From positions 186,001 to 250,000 of the forward strand of contig JAMXDE010000053.1 in NCBI GenBank assembly GCA_026770025.1: a DNA stretch of 64,000 nucleotides. The letters run 5' to 3'. The position numbers and the translations under genes are program-made. This DNA comes from Craspedostauros australis. Its lineage: Eukaryota; Bacillariophyta; Bacillariophyceae; Mastogloiales; Achnanthaceae. Position 1 is the stretch's first letter, and every line of letters starts with the position of its first letter. The notes under the pieces are model-generated. The model worked only from the letters and a program-made list of their open reading frames with translations. It ran no database searches and was not told where the DNA came from. Below, in pieces: positions 9,932 to 20,435 of the stretch.

Positions 9932-11389
9932 CTAATTACTCGATGAGCAGAATGCTCCAAGGCAATGCAGGATCGCATCAATCATCGATGTGCCTTTCTT
10001 GTCCACACCGCAAGCAGAAGCATCATCAACTCGGACGAGCCGATCCTCTCTCTTGTCATCCCATGCCTGTTTCAACGTCTCACTGCCCTGCAGCAGAACG
10101 TTAAAAGTCGCGCTCATGGGATCCATTGTACCCATTAGACCCCCTACATGCATTGGACCACGACGTTTGCTTGTTCTCATCAGCATCTCCCCAAACAGGG
10201 CCAGTGGTCGCGACCATGTTGAAAGGGAACACAGCACTGCTCTCACCTTGTTGCGATGATTTTGCCGCAAGTTGCATTCAACAAGCGCATTGTACGAATG
10301 GACATGTTCGTCAGGCGGACGTGGATAAATGTAGAGACGAGTGAGTTGGGTAGTCTGCTCCAAGGCTTGCTGAAGTGCTTCCATTTGTGCCGAGAGAGTC
10401 TCAGGTGGAACTTCAAACCTGCCAGGACCCCCAATGGCAAAGTATCTGAGAGATGACAAGGTCTTGTTTCCCAGGAGCGATATCAATGCGTCGAACCTTG
10501 TCATTTCCTCTTGTTGTGATGACCTAATCCAAAAACTGGACACCTCGAGCTTGTTCAGGTGTGATGCATCTGAAAGAAGTTTGATGATCTGGTCGATTTC
10601 TTGTTGTGAGTAGATTCGTCGGACGCTGTGGACCAGACCGAAATCGATGTAGAACTTGTTGATGCGCTTGTTTGACTGGAATAGCTTTGCCAAGCCATCG
10701 CAAGTGACTCGGGTGTCCAAAAAGGATACTCCGGTGACGCTACAATTGTTTGGAGACAGCCATCTGCACAAATCAGCACCCCCATTGGCGAGCTTGCAGG
10801 TATAAAACCCAACGTATTTGGAGTTTTGGGAGATATTGAACATGAGCTTGTCACAATCAACAAGATCACATGAATACAAACGCACACGATGTGTCACAAG
10901 AGGGATATCATGGAGCTGCTTCATCTCGACGAAGCATGGAGGCAAGTAGATGCCTTCGTCGAATGAAGATTTGAGTGGGTGTTTGGCAGCCAATCGAAGT
11001 ACGAAGCGAATCGCTTGCTTGTCTTCTTCTCCGAATTGGTCATTGCTGCCGAATTCCAGATACAGGTATCGAATGCGCATCCATCCGCAGCTCTCACGAG
11101 ACCAATTGCTCAGTAGAACACGAGGTGCCAAAGCAATGTGTTTGTGCCGAACCACCATCGATTCCAAGTCAGCAAAGGTGAATCCTGCTTCGATGGCCAT
11201 GTCCCAGTATTCCATCCGCTTGGGTGTGACACTGTAGCAGTCGATCTGCTGTCTTGGATGACTCTGCACATTGAACACGGTCTTCGGTATCCACCATTTT
11301 CGATGGAGTTGTTTCCAGAAAGTCTTGAAGTCTGGATCATGATCGGTGTTGGTATTGGTGTTGGCGACAACATCCATGTTGTGGTTCAT
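9932..11389 (-). CDS. RNI-like leucine-rich repeat protein, hypervariable paralog A (485 aa)
   Basis: An intact intronless frame. Residues from about 105 to 360 show repeated short beta-strand/turn patterns (for example RYLYLEF, THRVRLYSC, VTGVSFLDT, NKLEVSS, LTRLYIY) spaced by helical segments, as in RNI-like or LRR_6 proteins. There is no signal peptide or membrane segment, so it is probably cytosolic or nuclear. Such proteins bind other proteins; the partner is unknown. The paralog at 34676-36133 has the same length with no gap, long identical blocks (109-136, 173-193, 261-284, 377-424), and differences concentrated in patches at 79-88, 95-108, 246-260, 285-289 and 317-324. At 220, 222 and 224 every second residue differs, as expected for the exposed face of a beta-strand. 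The intact frame argues for function. Confidence 0.8.
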   Translation of the reverse strand: MNHNMDVVANTNTNTDHDPDFKTFWKQLHRKWWIPKTVFNVQSHPRQQIDCYSVTPKRMEYWDMAIEAGFTFADLESMVVRHKHIALAPRVLLSNWSRESCGWMRIRYLYLEFGSNDQFGEEDKQAIRFVLRLAAKHPLKSSFDEGIYLPPCFVEMKQLHDIPLVTHRVRLYSCDLVDCDKLMFNISQNSKYVGFYTCKLANGGADLCRWLSPNNCSVTGVSFLDTRVTCDGLAKLFQSNKRINKFYIDFGLVHSVRRIYSQQEIDQIIKLLSDASHLNKLEVSSFWIRSSQQEEMTRFDALISLLGNKTLSSLRYFAIGGPGRFEVPPETLSAQMEALQQALEQTTQLTRLYIYPRPPDEHVHSYNALVECNLRQNHRNKVRAVLCSLSTWSRPLALFGEMLMRTSKRRGPMHVGGLMGTMDPMSATFNVLLQGSETLKQAWDDKREDRLVRVDDASACGVDKKGTSMIDAILHCLGAFCSSSN

Positions 11390-11537
11390 CCTTTTCTTGT
11401 TGTCGCTGTCGTTTCCGATTGTTGTTGATTGTTACTGATGATGATTGTTGCTGTTGTTGCTGATTGTTTCTGTTGGTGGTCGGTATAATCGTACGAGTGG
11501 AGCAGGTAGAGCTGATAGAGCAGGCAGAGTCTGTGGT
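11390..11537. other. LRR upstream spacer, copy A
   Basis: The divergent upstream region of the LRR gene, the same as 184-340 and 36134-36255, with a GTT/GAT microsatellite. GGTATAATCG near 11480 is TATA-like when read on the minus strand (ATTATACC) about 90 bp before the ATG; this is weak support for a promoter. Confidence 0.4.
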
Positions 11538-12100
11538 CCCAAATCAGTTGCGCTTGGATGGCGATTGTGAGCTCATCTGCTCAAGTTTGATGTCCTCCAT
11601 TTCATGATCCTGTGCATTGATCACGAAGCAACGTGTCGTCAGTCAACACGCCTGCATGGACTTGCGCAGTTCCACCACGGTGTATGGTGTGGTGTGGTGT
11701 GGTGTGGTTCGGTATGGTATAGTATGGCATGGTACGACCGTGCACAGCCACATCATGATCCGAAGCTGGCTTGCTCGCTCGCTCGCACGATACAACCTTC
11801 GATGATGCCCAACTTGGCCACGCTGTGCAGTTGTGCTTCATCATGTGATGCCATAGTACATCCCTCTGTGATGGTCTTGGGGGGAGTCAACCACGATACT
11901 ATTATTATACTCCGATCGATACACTTCTTCGGGAGTTGGATGTCATCGAACGACTCCGATGGGCTGATCCACGATGTGAAGAATCCACGATGACTTCTTC
12001 GGTGGAAATCAGAGGCGTTTCTCATGTTCTGTGGCGATGACGATGACGACGATGGTGATGACACCACTCGTGTTTCAATCCACAACAAACGTATCCAAGA
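11538..12100. repeat. Module M, copy 2 of 4
   Basis: Nearly identical to copies 1, 3 and 4 up to a common end in GTATCCAAGA. The GGTGT microsatellite is at about 11683-11735. After 12100 it runs into sequence found only behind copy 4, whereas copies 1 and 3 lead into the FAD pseudogene. Confidence 0.7.
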
Positions 12101-12428
12101 CTCCTTCCTGCCACCACGATGCGATTGGCACGATGCGATTGGCACGATGCGATCGTCAAACAGCACAACAACACCACAAGAAGCAGACTTCAAGACACTC
12201 CTCGCTTTCGTTCTTGGCGCCTCACCATGTTAGCACTATGATCGTACCCATGCACGCACAGAACGCCTCATCGTCAGTCGCCACTCACATGGACAAAGAT
12301 CAAGACAAGGAGGTGATTGGAGCAGTGTGCACACCATCCCGCTACCATCAGCCAGTTGATCATCATGATTGTAGTACGACCACCAAGCCACAACACCGCC
12401 AAGTTCGTCATCACATCATGATCCATCC

Positions 12429-12623
12429 ATGCAAATCATGAGGATTCTTTCCATCGCTCGCATCTGCGTGGCAGTTGTGATCCCCAGTTCTGTCATTGTC
12501 GATTCTACTGTTCGTGCTGATGATGGTGCTGATGATGGTGGTGCTGGTGCTGGTGATGTCAAGCAGCAGGATCGGGAACCGCAACTGAACATGACGCATC
12601 CACAACGTCTGCGGCCGCTCTAA
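12429..12623 (+). pseudogene. Small secreted protein, truncated by a stop (unit A)
   Basis: The frame starts MQIMRILSIARICVAVV, a plausible signal peptide, followed by an Asp/Gly-rich stretch. The unit B copy (37153-37524) runs for 123 codons. Here a C-to-T-type change makes CTC TAA at about 12618-12623 and ends it after 64. The downstream part of the region was later interrupted by Copia-3 at 12759. The region between 12101 and 12428 holds no recognisable gene. It is uncertain whether even the unit B version is a real gene. Confidence 0.4.
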
Positions 12624-12758
12624 CTGCGCATCCCCGCACATGCAGCAAGGCACGGCATGTGGCACCAATTGCAACAGCAGCAACAAGAGCAACAGCAACA
12701 ACCCTCTTCGACGATTCCACATGGGTTCTACTGTGCAGAACACACCAGGGCACCATGT

Positions 12759-12866
12759 TGTGAGAGTCTGTGTCAGATGGAGAAACAGAGAATTTATGAG
12801 GTTGTTCTGCTGTTGTGGAGAAGGCAGACACAGCTGTGCCAGACTGACGTCGGCCAGACTATGACA
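12759..12866 (-). repeat. Copia-3 3' LTR (108 bp)
   Basis: Identical by eye to 26668-26775. This is very short for a copia LTR. It is bounded by TG...CA and the CATGT target duplication. Confidence 0.93.
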
Positions 12867-12933
12867 CCCCCCCACGGTCGCTGGGTGGAAAACCCAGTGA
12901 CCGGAACAACTCGATTAAATGTATTATGTAAAA

Positions 12934-13829
12934 CTAGGCCTCAAGCCGAGCAGCAGACCACACCGGCACGAGTGCACCGGAAACGTTGTCCCAGTGCCTA
13001 AAGAATGTGGGCGGAGCCGTCTGCTTGGTGCCCATGTCGGCAGCATTCACAGTTGTGTCGATATCCATGAACGTGACGAGCTCGTTTTCGACCCACTGCT
13101 GCACGGCAAAATGCCGAATCTCAACATGTCGTGTGCGCCTTGAGGGTTGCCCAGCATTCGCTATCATGAGGGCCCCTTGATTGTCCTCGTACAGAACAGT
13201 TGCCTGCACCTGCGGCACACCGAGCTCTTCCAGCGTACACCGCAGGCATAGGGCCATGCGACCCGCATCAGAGGCGCAGAGCAGCTCAGCCTCAGTGCTG
13301 GACATTGCCACTGTAGGCTGCACCCTCGCTTTCCATGCGACCGTGGCGCCGGCCAGCTTGAAGACGATGCTGGAAACGGACCTGCGATGTCGAGTATCGG
13401 TGGCCCAGTCGCCATCGGCGTACCCGTAGAGGACAGAAGGATCTTCATTGGGATGGCGATGAAAGATACCATCCTGAACCGCAACGGCGGCCGGTAAAGG
13501 AAGGTCCGGAAGGTCCACGACCCGCTGAGTGCGATGGTATGTGACCCCACGATCCATCGTGCCATGAAGATATCGAAAGATTCGCTTGACCGCCGTAAAG
13601 TGTAAAGCTGAAGGCCGTGCTGAGAACTGCGAGAGCTTGACCACGGGGAAAGTGATGTCGGGACGACAAGTCACCATGGGCCAGATAAGCTCACCAATAG
13701 CCTGCCGATATGACCCAAACTTGGCTTGAATCTTGCGAAGCTCACCAGAATCGAGTGCCTCCGCATCATCCAGAGCCTTGATATGGGCGTTGCTGGCCGC
13801 CATGGGAAGTTCAGTGTCATGCATGTCGT
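12934..13829 (-). pseudogene. Copia-3 pol, 3' part: end of RT and RNase H
   Basis: The fragment continues the pol frame that stops at the Copia-2 insertion (21213). The RNase H domain is evident: YADGDWATD near the middle, then AMSSTEAELLCASDAG and YEDNQGALMIA. The frame ends in VWSAARLEA at 12934, 67 bp from the 3' LTR. It starts within the duplicated TGTCGT (13824-13829). Because the gene is physically split by 7.4 kb, it cannot make a complete Pol. Confidence 0.9.
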
Positions 13830-14606
13830 TGTTGGAAATCCGGGGTTATAGTAGTAGACTAATCTGTTATCAGTCTGTACCGTTTTAGAACTGTGAGCAC
13901 AACATGCTCATCTCCTTTCGATTCCAATTCACAACAAGCATGATCTGCAGTAGCCACCCGAGATTACACCCTTCAGCTTGGCTCCTTTCGTCTGTATCTT
14001 CATCTTGCTTTCATCGTGGTTCATTGCTTGCTTGGCTGAGGATTGGAGAGCACCTACATTCGTCAAGTTCATACTCGTAGACCTGTAGGTACCTCTCCTT
14101 CGGTCTCTTGTCACCTCACTGGTCCCACTTCATTTCAGTTCCTCCCTTCGGTCATCTCGATGGTTGCCTTTGGATGCTTGGAACTTATTGTCATCTGGAT
14201 CGTGGTCTTGGGTGAATAGGGATCGCCTCTGTTTCGCTTTCTCACATTAGGTTCTCAGGGACGCGTCGACTTGTTCAGATATATTGGTTGTCGCGCTCAT
14301 TCGATTCACTCAGGGCTGGTGTGTTGCCATCGTCATAGATCTCTCGGTTCCCGACCGTTATCGGGACATGGCCGAGTAGGCCACTGGATGAGGGTGCTTG
14401 GATGTCGCATAAGACAGGTAAGGCCATTGGGCTGTCCGAGTGCAACTGGTCGATTGCTAGGTTGCGGTTTGTCTGGGAGATGCTATTGGGGGTTGCGGCA
14501 ATCGTGGGTATCTTTGCACTTAACACCATTCCGGTTCCAGTCAGTCCTCATGGGAGCTGCGGTAGAATACGGTATCTTTGCAAAGTCGTACCCCCGATTC
14601 CTGACA
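13830..14606 (-). repeat. Copia-2 3' LTR
   Basis: A 777-bp LTR with ends TGTTGG and CTGACA on the plus strand. No difference from 20436-21212 was found by eye. AGATATATTGG at about 14277 may supply the TATA box in element sense. Confidence 0.95.
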
Positions 14607-14702
14607 CCCTTCCATTGTCGCACCACCATACTCACTCACACACACAAATCGTCTCTCGTCACACTCCCTTGTCTCGCTCTTGCACTCATCTCTTCTGTCC
14701 CA

Positions 14703-17700
14703 TTAATCCATGGTCGATTTCAATTGAATGATGCTCCCTTTGTGTCTATCGTAGATCTCCTTCTTTGTGTTCTTGGTGAAGCCGTCTGCAATGTTGTCCT
14801 CTGAGCGCACAAATTGAATTCGTGCCTCTCCGTTGTCTATCAGCTCCCGAGTGAAATGATGTCGTATATCGATGTGTCTCGTTCGCGCTGATGTCGACGG
14901 ATTGGAGGCAATGAAGATAGCCCCCACGTTGTCCACGTACACATCCACTGGTTTGGTCATCGTCAACCCGATGTCCTCCATTAGCTGCGTGAGGAAGCGA
15001 ATCTCTTTTCCTGCTTCTGACAGCGCGACGTATTCCGCCTCTGTCGAGCTGAGAGTTACACTTCGTTGTGCCTTCGATCTCCATACGATGGGCACCCCTT
15101 GCAGTAGGACGAGATGTCCCCCGACACTGATCCGGTTATCCTTGTCTCCCGCAAACTCACTGTCTGCGTAGATCTCGATCTTCCATGCGTCGTTCTCCAA
15201 TGGGGTTGGTTGCATTCGTAGTCCGTAGTCCCTCGTGTCCGATACGAACTTCATTACTCGCAGCATCTCCTTGTATGCTGCAGCTGATGGTTCGTCCAAT
15301 ACTTTGGTGAGCTCACGCACCGCATTCGCAATGTCGGGTCGCGAGTGCTTCACCAAGTATAGCAGCATACCTACTCCGCTTCGGTATCTGCTGTGTCGGT
15401 CACTGTCCACTTTGGGTAGGTCGCTGTTTCTCTGGATACCCTGTCCTGGTGTTCCTGGAGTTCCGTATCGTTGTAGAGTCAGCACGTCATCCTTGAATGT
15501 ATCGATGATGTTCTTGATGATGTGTGGCTGGTTCACCCAACAGTTCGACTGATTGTTGTTGAAGATGATCTTGCAGCTGAGGTAGTCTTCGAGGTCGTTC
15601 TCCACCTTGATTCCGAATTGCTCAGCTTTGATGTCGATGGTCAGTTGCTTCAACTCCTCCTTTTCTCCGATGCATAGGCAGTCGTCGACGTAGGTGCCTA
15701 TCAGCAGTAGTCTCCCTTCCTGATTCCGAATCAGAAGGCATGGATCCACTTTGCTCTGTCGAAATCCCAGCTTGAGTAGAATGTCGACCAGCTTTTTGTT
15801 CCATTGTCTGGCGCTCTGCACTAATCCGTAGATGGTCTTCTTGAGCAGCAAGCATTCGTCGGCCTCATGCCTCATCCCCTTTGGGCATTGCATGTAGATC
15901 TCTTCGTCCAGTTCTCCATGTAAGAATGCTGTCTCGAAGTCGATGATCATACTATCCATGTGCAGCAGCATCTTCATAGTGAGCATGATGCGGTAGGTTG
16001 CATCATGAATCACTGGTGCGTGGTGTGCTGAGAAGTCCACTCCTGCGATCTGTGAGTAGCCGCAGGCGACGAGTCTAGCCCGGAAGACTCCGTTCCTCTT
16101 CTCCTTGAATACCCATTTGGTCTTCACGCATCGCCGATCCCTCGGCATTCGGTTCCTCTTGATCTTCTCCCATACTCCCCTTCGGGTCATATCGTTGAAC
16201 TCCTTATTGATGGCCTCTCTCCACTTCGTTCTCTTCTCGGGATCTGCATGGTCCCAGCATTCTTCGAAGGTGGTAGGGTCTAGCATCATAGCTACGCTTG
16301 CTTGCTCGGGTCTGACTCGATCGTTCGTCACTTGGCTCGCAGCGATGAAGTCATCCAATCTCATCTTTCCGTGAGTGGTGTCTATCATCATCCCTGCGAC
16401 GTCTCTGTTGAACATCGACCCGTCTGTATGGAAGCTCGGCCCCTTTGTCGCCGCTGTTTCGGCTTCTGTCTCTTGGGCTGTCTCTTGCTTCTCCTCGTCA
16501 GATTCCGATGCCTCGCTAGATCCGTAGTCTCTGTCCTCCTTAGGAACAGGCGAGTTATTATACCCTGCGAGATCTCTGACCATTCTTGGTACGTGCGCAA
16601 CAGGTGTTGCGACTGGAGTCGAGGGCGGTTCTTGCTCTACCGTTCTTTCCTCACTCCTTCCATCCTCGTCCCTTCCGGATTCATCGCCGACGTCTTCGTC
16701 TGGTTCCTGATCCTCCTGGACGGGTAGCAGGTCGTCCTGCTCTACCGTAGCATCTTCTGAATCTCCTTGTTCTCTGGTTCTGCTGCGCTGGTCATCGTCA
16801 TCGGTTTCTATGTCACTCATACTGTCCGATTGACGAAGCCAAGTCACTCCTCTCTCTGGAGACGAGTCTCTTGATGAGGAGTCGTCGTCTGCGTTCATTA
16901 CTCTGGATCTGCTGGCATCCTTAATACCTTTGAACTCTCCATATGACTTATTCAACCATGTTACGTCTCGAGTCATCAGGATTCTCGAGGTAGCAAGGTT
17001 CATCATGCGGTACACTCCTTTCGCGTGCGACTCTCCATATCCCACGAACATGGCAGGTTTGGAGCGGTCGTCTAGCTTGGCCTTGATAGTCTGTCCACCG
17101 ATGTGTACCATCCCCATCTCGCCGAACACACGCAGGTCATTTGCATACTTCGGGATTTTTCCGTTTAACAGTATACACGCTGGCTCCCTTGACTTCGTGC
17201 CAATGATGTTCTCCAGCTGCGTTGCCGTGTGAGCAGCCTCTGCCCACAGCTTCCCTCGCGTTGTTTTTGGTAGATGGGTTTGGTTCAGCATGGCGCGTAC
17301 TTTGCCGTAGAGTGTCGCGAATTTCCTTTCGACACGACCGTTCTGTTGGGGAGTCGATGCCGCAGTGTACTCGAAGGTTGGGGCGAATCCCTTGTTAAGT
17401 AAGAGTTTCTCTGTAGAACGATTCTCTCCTGCGTTGTCACATCTGACATTCTGAACCGTTACTCGCTGATTCGCCTGGAGCCATTGGAACAACAAAAGCA
17501 TCTTCGACCCCACGTCGCTTTTCTCTGTGATGAAGTAACTCCAGCAGTAGTCACTGTAATCGTCGATCACAAGAAGCCAGTATTTGCCCCTTCCCAGGCT
17601 GTGTGTCTGAACGCTTGATGTGTCCATGAACAATCGATCCCCGACTCCTTTCGCTCGTTGTTGAGTCGATTTCGACATCGATCTCTGACGCGATTTCCCA

Positions 17701-20354
17701 ATCGCGCAGTCAACACACACGTTCAGTTTTCCTGTCACGTTCCAGCCGTACCTCCCTGCTGTTCGAGAGATGGTGTACGCGTCAACGTGGCCTAACATTT
17801 TATGAATTGTGTTGATGTCGACTGGTGCGTCGGTTGACACGCCAATATGAGCTTGGTCGTCGGTCTTGGCATTGCTCACCATATTCACTCCGCAAACGAA
17901 GCCGCTCTGGGTCGCCATGATGCGGTCGAAGCTGATGTGCACGCTGCCCTTTTTCAAGCTGATCACGATGCCGCGGTTGCTAATGTCGAACCCATTTTCG
18001 AGAGCTTTATTGATGCTCAGCAGGTTCACCCACAGCTTCGGCACGTACTTCACTGACTTGAGTACGACGATGGATGTCCTTCCATTCTTCTGCATGACGG
18101 TCATGCGCTTGTCCCCCACCTTGGTTGCTTTGAGGAAGCGTCCGTTTCCGATCTTCACCGATTGGTCGGAGACTTGGACGTTGGTCATCCCTTTGTCACA
18201 GTTGGTGAGATGGCACGATGCACCTGAATCGCCCAGCCAGGTGTTGCTTTCGTAGTGGTCTGGTGCGATGGCGGATCTCTTTGCATCGACGTCGTTCACG
18301 TTCCCGATCATCAGGGCTACCTCGTGGTGATCACCGTGTTCCGTGTAGAGTGGTAACACTGAAAGCGCTGGGTTCGAGTCTCGAACCCCTTTGTTGCTGC
18401 TGTGATGCATCCAGAGGATGGAGTGCGAGGCATGGAGGGTCATGCAGGAGATCAGATTGCTAGGGAAGGGTTGGCGATAGTGAGCTTCCAAGCTGTTGTT
18501 GATGTTGCAGGGGTTGCGACAAACGGACATCGTAGTGATCATGCCGATGTCATGCAGCTTGAAGTATACGGAGCGTGGTTCAATCTGTGGAGTATGGTCC
18601 CCCGTGTGAGCATCCACAGCGTCGTAGCACAATAGGGCGAGTTCGTTTCGCACCGCGTTGGCTGGGAGCACGTTGCTCAACGACGCTCGAATGGCGTAGC
18701 GAAGGGAACCGGTCCTTGCGAGCAGGGCGCGGCGCTCCGCGCGTTCTGCATCATTGCTCGGCACATCCCCGCGTGGGTCGTTGTGGAGCTGGATGAAGAA
18801 TGGGACTTGGGGGCATTCCACGCACCATGCGTAGAGTGGTCCTCTCTTGAGGCACAAAGGGCACCAGGCCGTGTTGGTGGTGAGCCGTGCAGCGTTCTCG
18901 ATCATGCGCTCCACAAGCGTGTGCTCAGGGGCGAAGTTGTACACCGGGCGGGGTGGCTGTCTTCCTTGGTTGGCTTCCCCCATGTCATCGTCGACATCTT
19001 CGGTGTCGGTGGCCCCTTCGTTGGTGAGGCTTGCGTCGTAGTAGGCTTCCTGTCCTGGGTTGGAGTTGCTCATCTTGTTGTTGACGTTGTGTGGTCTCAA
19101 GGAAACAATGGGAGATGTGTCAGTCTGTTCGACGATGGCTGCAAAGGCGACGTCCTCCATTACCTTGGAGTCAGCTTGGTAATTGCTGTCGTTGTCGCGT
19201 GTTTTCGCCTCGCCTGTGTTCACAGACAAGTTGGTCACATTTTCCAATTCGTTCGTGTTTCCCGAGGTGGGCACACAAATTAGCCCATCTGTTGTCACAA
19301 GAGCCACGTCGTTGTTTCCCTCCATCCCATCAGTCGCCACATTGGCCGAGTCTGCCTCCTTCATGGCTGCCTTTAGCTTAAAGCACTGTAGGATCTTGTG
19401 TCCCTTCTTACCGCAGTACTTACACTCCCCATTGAACTTGGGCTTACTGTTGTTGTCTCCTTGCCCACTCTTCTTGTTCTTGCCGTTGCCTTTCTTGGGG
19501 GCGGAGCGACAGTCTGCCTTCTTGTGGCCGTAGGCGCCACAGTTGCGGCAGTGACCTTTGAAGCCTCCTACTGCAGCGAATGCGGTCTCTTCCCTGTTAC
19601 TGTTGCTCTCACGCCTGTTGCCGCCGAGCTTGAGGTGTCGGCCGTCATAGGTGGCGCTGACAGCCTCGCGGATGTCTTCGAGGGTCATGGTGTCCTCCAT
19701 ACCGTCGAACTTGAGCTCCAAGAGCTTGACGTCCGTCTCGTATTCCCTTCCGAGGGCGTTGAGTACGAGCATGTGGTACTGTTGCATATCCATCTTGATG
19801 CCAGTACTACCGAGGCGATTACGCAGCACTTCCATCTCGGTCAGGAACGTGTCTGGGTGCTCACCTTTCTTCAACCGCATCCCGTTGAGTTGAGCCAACA
19901 ACTTTGCCTTGACAGGCGCAGTACGCTGCTCGTAGATGCGTTCAAGGGCCTTCCACGCCTTGCGTGGGTCTCCACTCTCAGTGGGTCCACCCTTGGTTCC
20001 CACCACAGCCATGAAGGCGACATCGCCTTCCGTAGTTTCATGGTTGATCGCCATGGTCAGTTCTTCAAACGCGCACTTGGCCAGCCCATTCTTGTATACC
20101 TCCTTCTCCTCAGCAGTCATCGAGGCTATCTTCTTCGCGATAGACTCACCCTCTTCGATCTTCACATCGGAGATGAGGGCGCTGGGGCCGAAGGGAGCTG
20201 GCTTCACCTCCACCTTGTCTAGATCCATGAGATACAGGTCCTCGAGACCCTTGCTTGCGGCGCGAGCTAGGAACTTGATGCTCCAACCCGTCCAGCTGGA
20301 TCGCTTGCCGTCGAAGATGACAACGCGGTCGCTTTTGCGAAGATAGGAACTCAT
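14703..20354 (-). CDS. Copia-2 gag-pol polyprotein (1883 aa)
   Basis: The frame starts at the ATG opening MSSYLRKSDRVVIFDG, which aligns with the Copia-1 start; the open frame extends 21 codons further upstream without an ATG. In order: two zinc knuckles (CRNCGAYGHKKADC near 268 and CKYCGKKGHKILQC), protease DSGASC near 708, integrase zinc region and DDE core (MDTSS, CDNAGE, RVERKF), reverse transcriptase with YVDD near 1553, and RNase H (YADSEFAGD, STEAEY). It is highly similar to Copia-1 Pol but clearly diverged in the Gag/protease linker (about residues 350-680). No inactivating change is visible. Confidence 0.97.
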   Translation of the reverse strand: MSSYLRKSDRVVIFDGKRSSWTGWSIKFLARAASKGLEDLYLMDLDKVEVKPAPFGPSALISDVKIEEGESIAKKIASMTAEEKEVYKNGLAKCAFEELTMAINHETTEGDVAFMAVVGTKGGPTESGDPRKAWKALERIYEQRTAPVKAKLLAQLNGMRLKKGEHPDTFLTEMEVLRNRLGSTGIKMDMQQYHMLVLNALGREYETDVKLLELKFDGMEDTMTLEDIREAVSATYDGRHLKLGGNRRESNSNREETAFAAVGGFKGHCRNCGAYGHKKADCRSAPKKGNGKNKKSGQGDNNSKPKFNGECKYCGKKGHKILQCFKLKAAMKEADSANVATDGMEGNNDVALVTTDGLICVPTSGNTNELENVTNLSVNTGEAKTRDNDSNYQADSKVMEDVAFAAIVEQTDTSPIVSLRPHNVNNKMSNSNPGQEAYYDASLTNEGATDTEDVDDDMGEANQGRQPPRPVYNFAPEHTLVERMIENAARLTTNTAWCPLCLKRGPLYAWCVECPQVPFFIQLHNDPRGDVPSNDAERAERRALLARTGSLRYAIRASLSNVLPANAVRNELALLCYDAVDAHTGDHTPQIEPRSVYFKLHDIGMITTMSVCRNPCNINNSLEAHYRQPFPSNLISCMTLHASHSILWMHHSSNKGVRDSNPALSVLPLYTEHGDHHEVALMIGNVNDVDAKRSAIAPDHYESNTWLGDSGASCHLTNCDKGMTNVQVSDQSVKIGNGRFLKATKVGDKRMTVMQKNGRTSIVVLKSVKYVPKLWVNLLSINKALENGFDISNRGIVISLKKGSVHISFDRIMATQSGFVCGVNMVSNAKTDDQAHIGVSTDAPVDINTIHKMLGHVDAYTISRTAGRYGWNVTGKLNVCVDCAIGKSRQRSMSKSTQQRAKGVGDRLFMDTSSVQTHSLGRGKYWLLVIDDYSDYCWSYFITEKSDVGSKMLLLFQWLQANQRVTVQNVRCDNAGENRSTEKLLLNKGFAPTFEYTAASTPQQNGRVERKFATLYGKVRAMLNQTHLPKTTRGKLWAEAAHTATQLENIIGTKSREPACILLNGKIPKYANDLRVFGEMGMVHIGGQTIKAKLDDRSKPAMFVGYGESHAKGVYRMMNLATSRILMTRDVTWLNKSYGEFKGIKDASRSRVMNADDDSSSRDSSPERGVTWLRQSDSMSDIETDDDDQRSRTREQGDSEDATVEQDDLLPVQEDQEPDEDVGDESGRDEDGRSEERTVEQEPPSTPVATPVAHVPRMVRDLAGYNNSPVPKEDRDYGSSEASESDEEKQETAQETEAETAATKGPSFHTDGSMFNRDVAGMMIDTTHGKMRLDDFIAASQVTNDRVRPEQASVAMMLDPTTFEECWDHADPEKRTKWREAINKEFNDMTRRGVWEKIKRNRMPRDRRCVKTKWVFKEKRNGVFRARLVACGYSQIAGVDFSAHHAPVIHDATYRIMLTMKMLLHMDSMIIDFETAFLHGELDEEIYMQCPKGMRHEADECLLLKKTIYGLVQSARQWNKKLVDILLKLGFRQSKVDPCLLIRNQEGRLLLIGTYVDDCLCIGEKEELKQLTIDIKAEQFGIKVENDLEDYLSCKIIFNNNQSNCWVNQPHIIKNIIDTFKDDVLTLQRYGTPGTPGQGIQRNSDLPKVDSDRHSRYRSGVGMLLYLVKHSRPDIANAVRELTKVLDEPSAAAYKEMLRVMKFVSDTRDYGLRMQPTPLENDAWKIEIYADSEFAGDKDNRISVGGHLVLLQGVPIVWRSKAQRSVTLSSTEAEYVALSEAGKEIRFLTQLMEDIGLTMTKPVDVYVDNVGAIFIASNPSTSARTRHIDIRHHFTRELIDNGEARIQFVRSEDNIADGFTKNTKKEIYDRHKGSIIQLKSTMD

Positions 20355-20435
20355 GGTGACTTGGTGGTGGTGGTGTTTGTTGCTGTGTTGGTGGGTGATG
20401 GAAACGTTGGATTTCAATCGTAACGTTTCGAAACG

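Noticed and set aside
19398..20222. Long plus-strand frames opposite the copia gag-pol genes (also 7980-8768, 18783-19283, 21226-22059)
   Set aside because: These are antisense shadows of strongly biased retrotransposon coding sequence; the minus-strand products carry all domain motifs.
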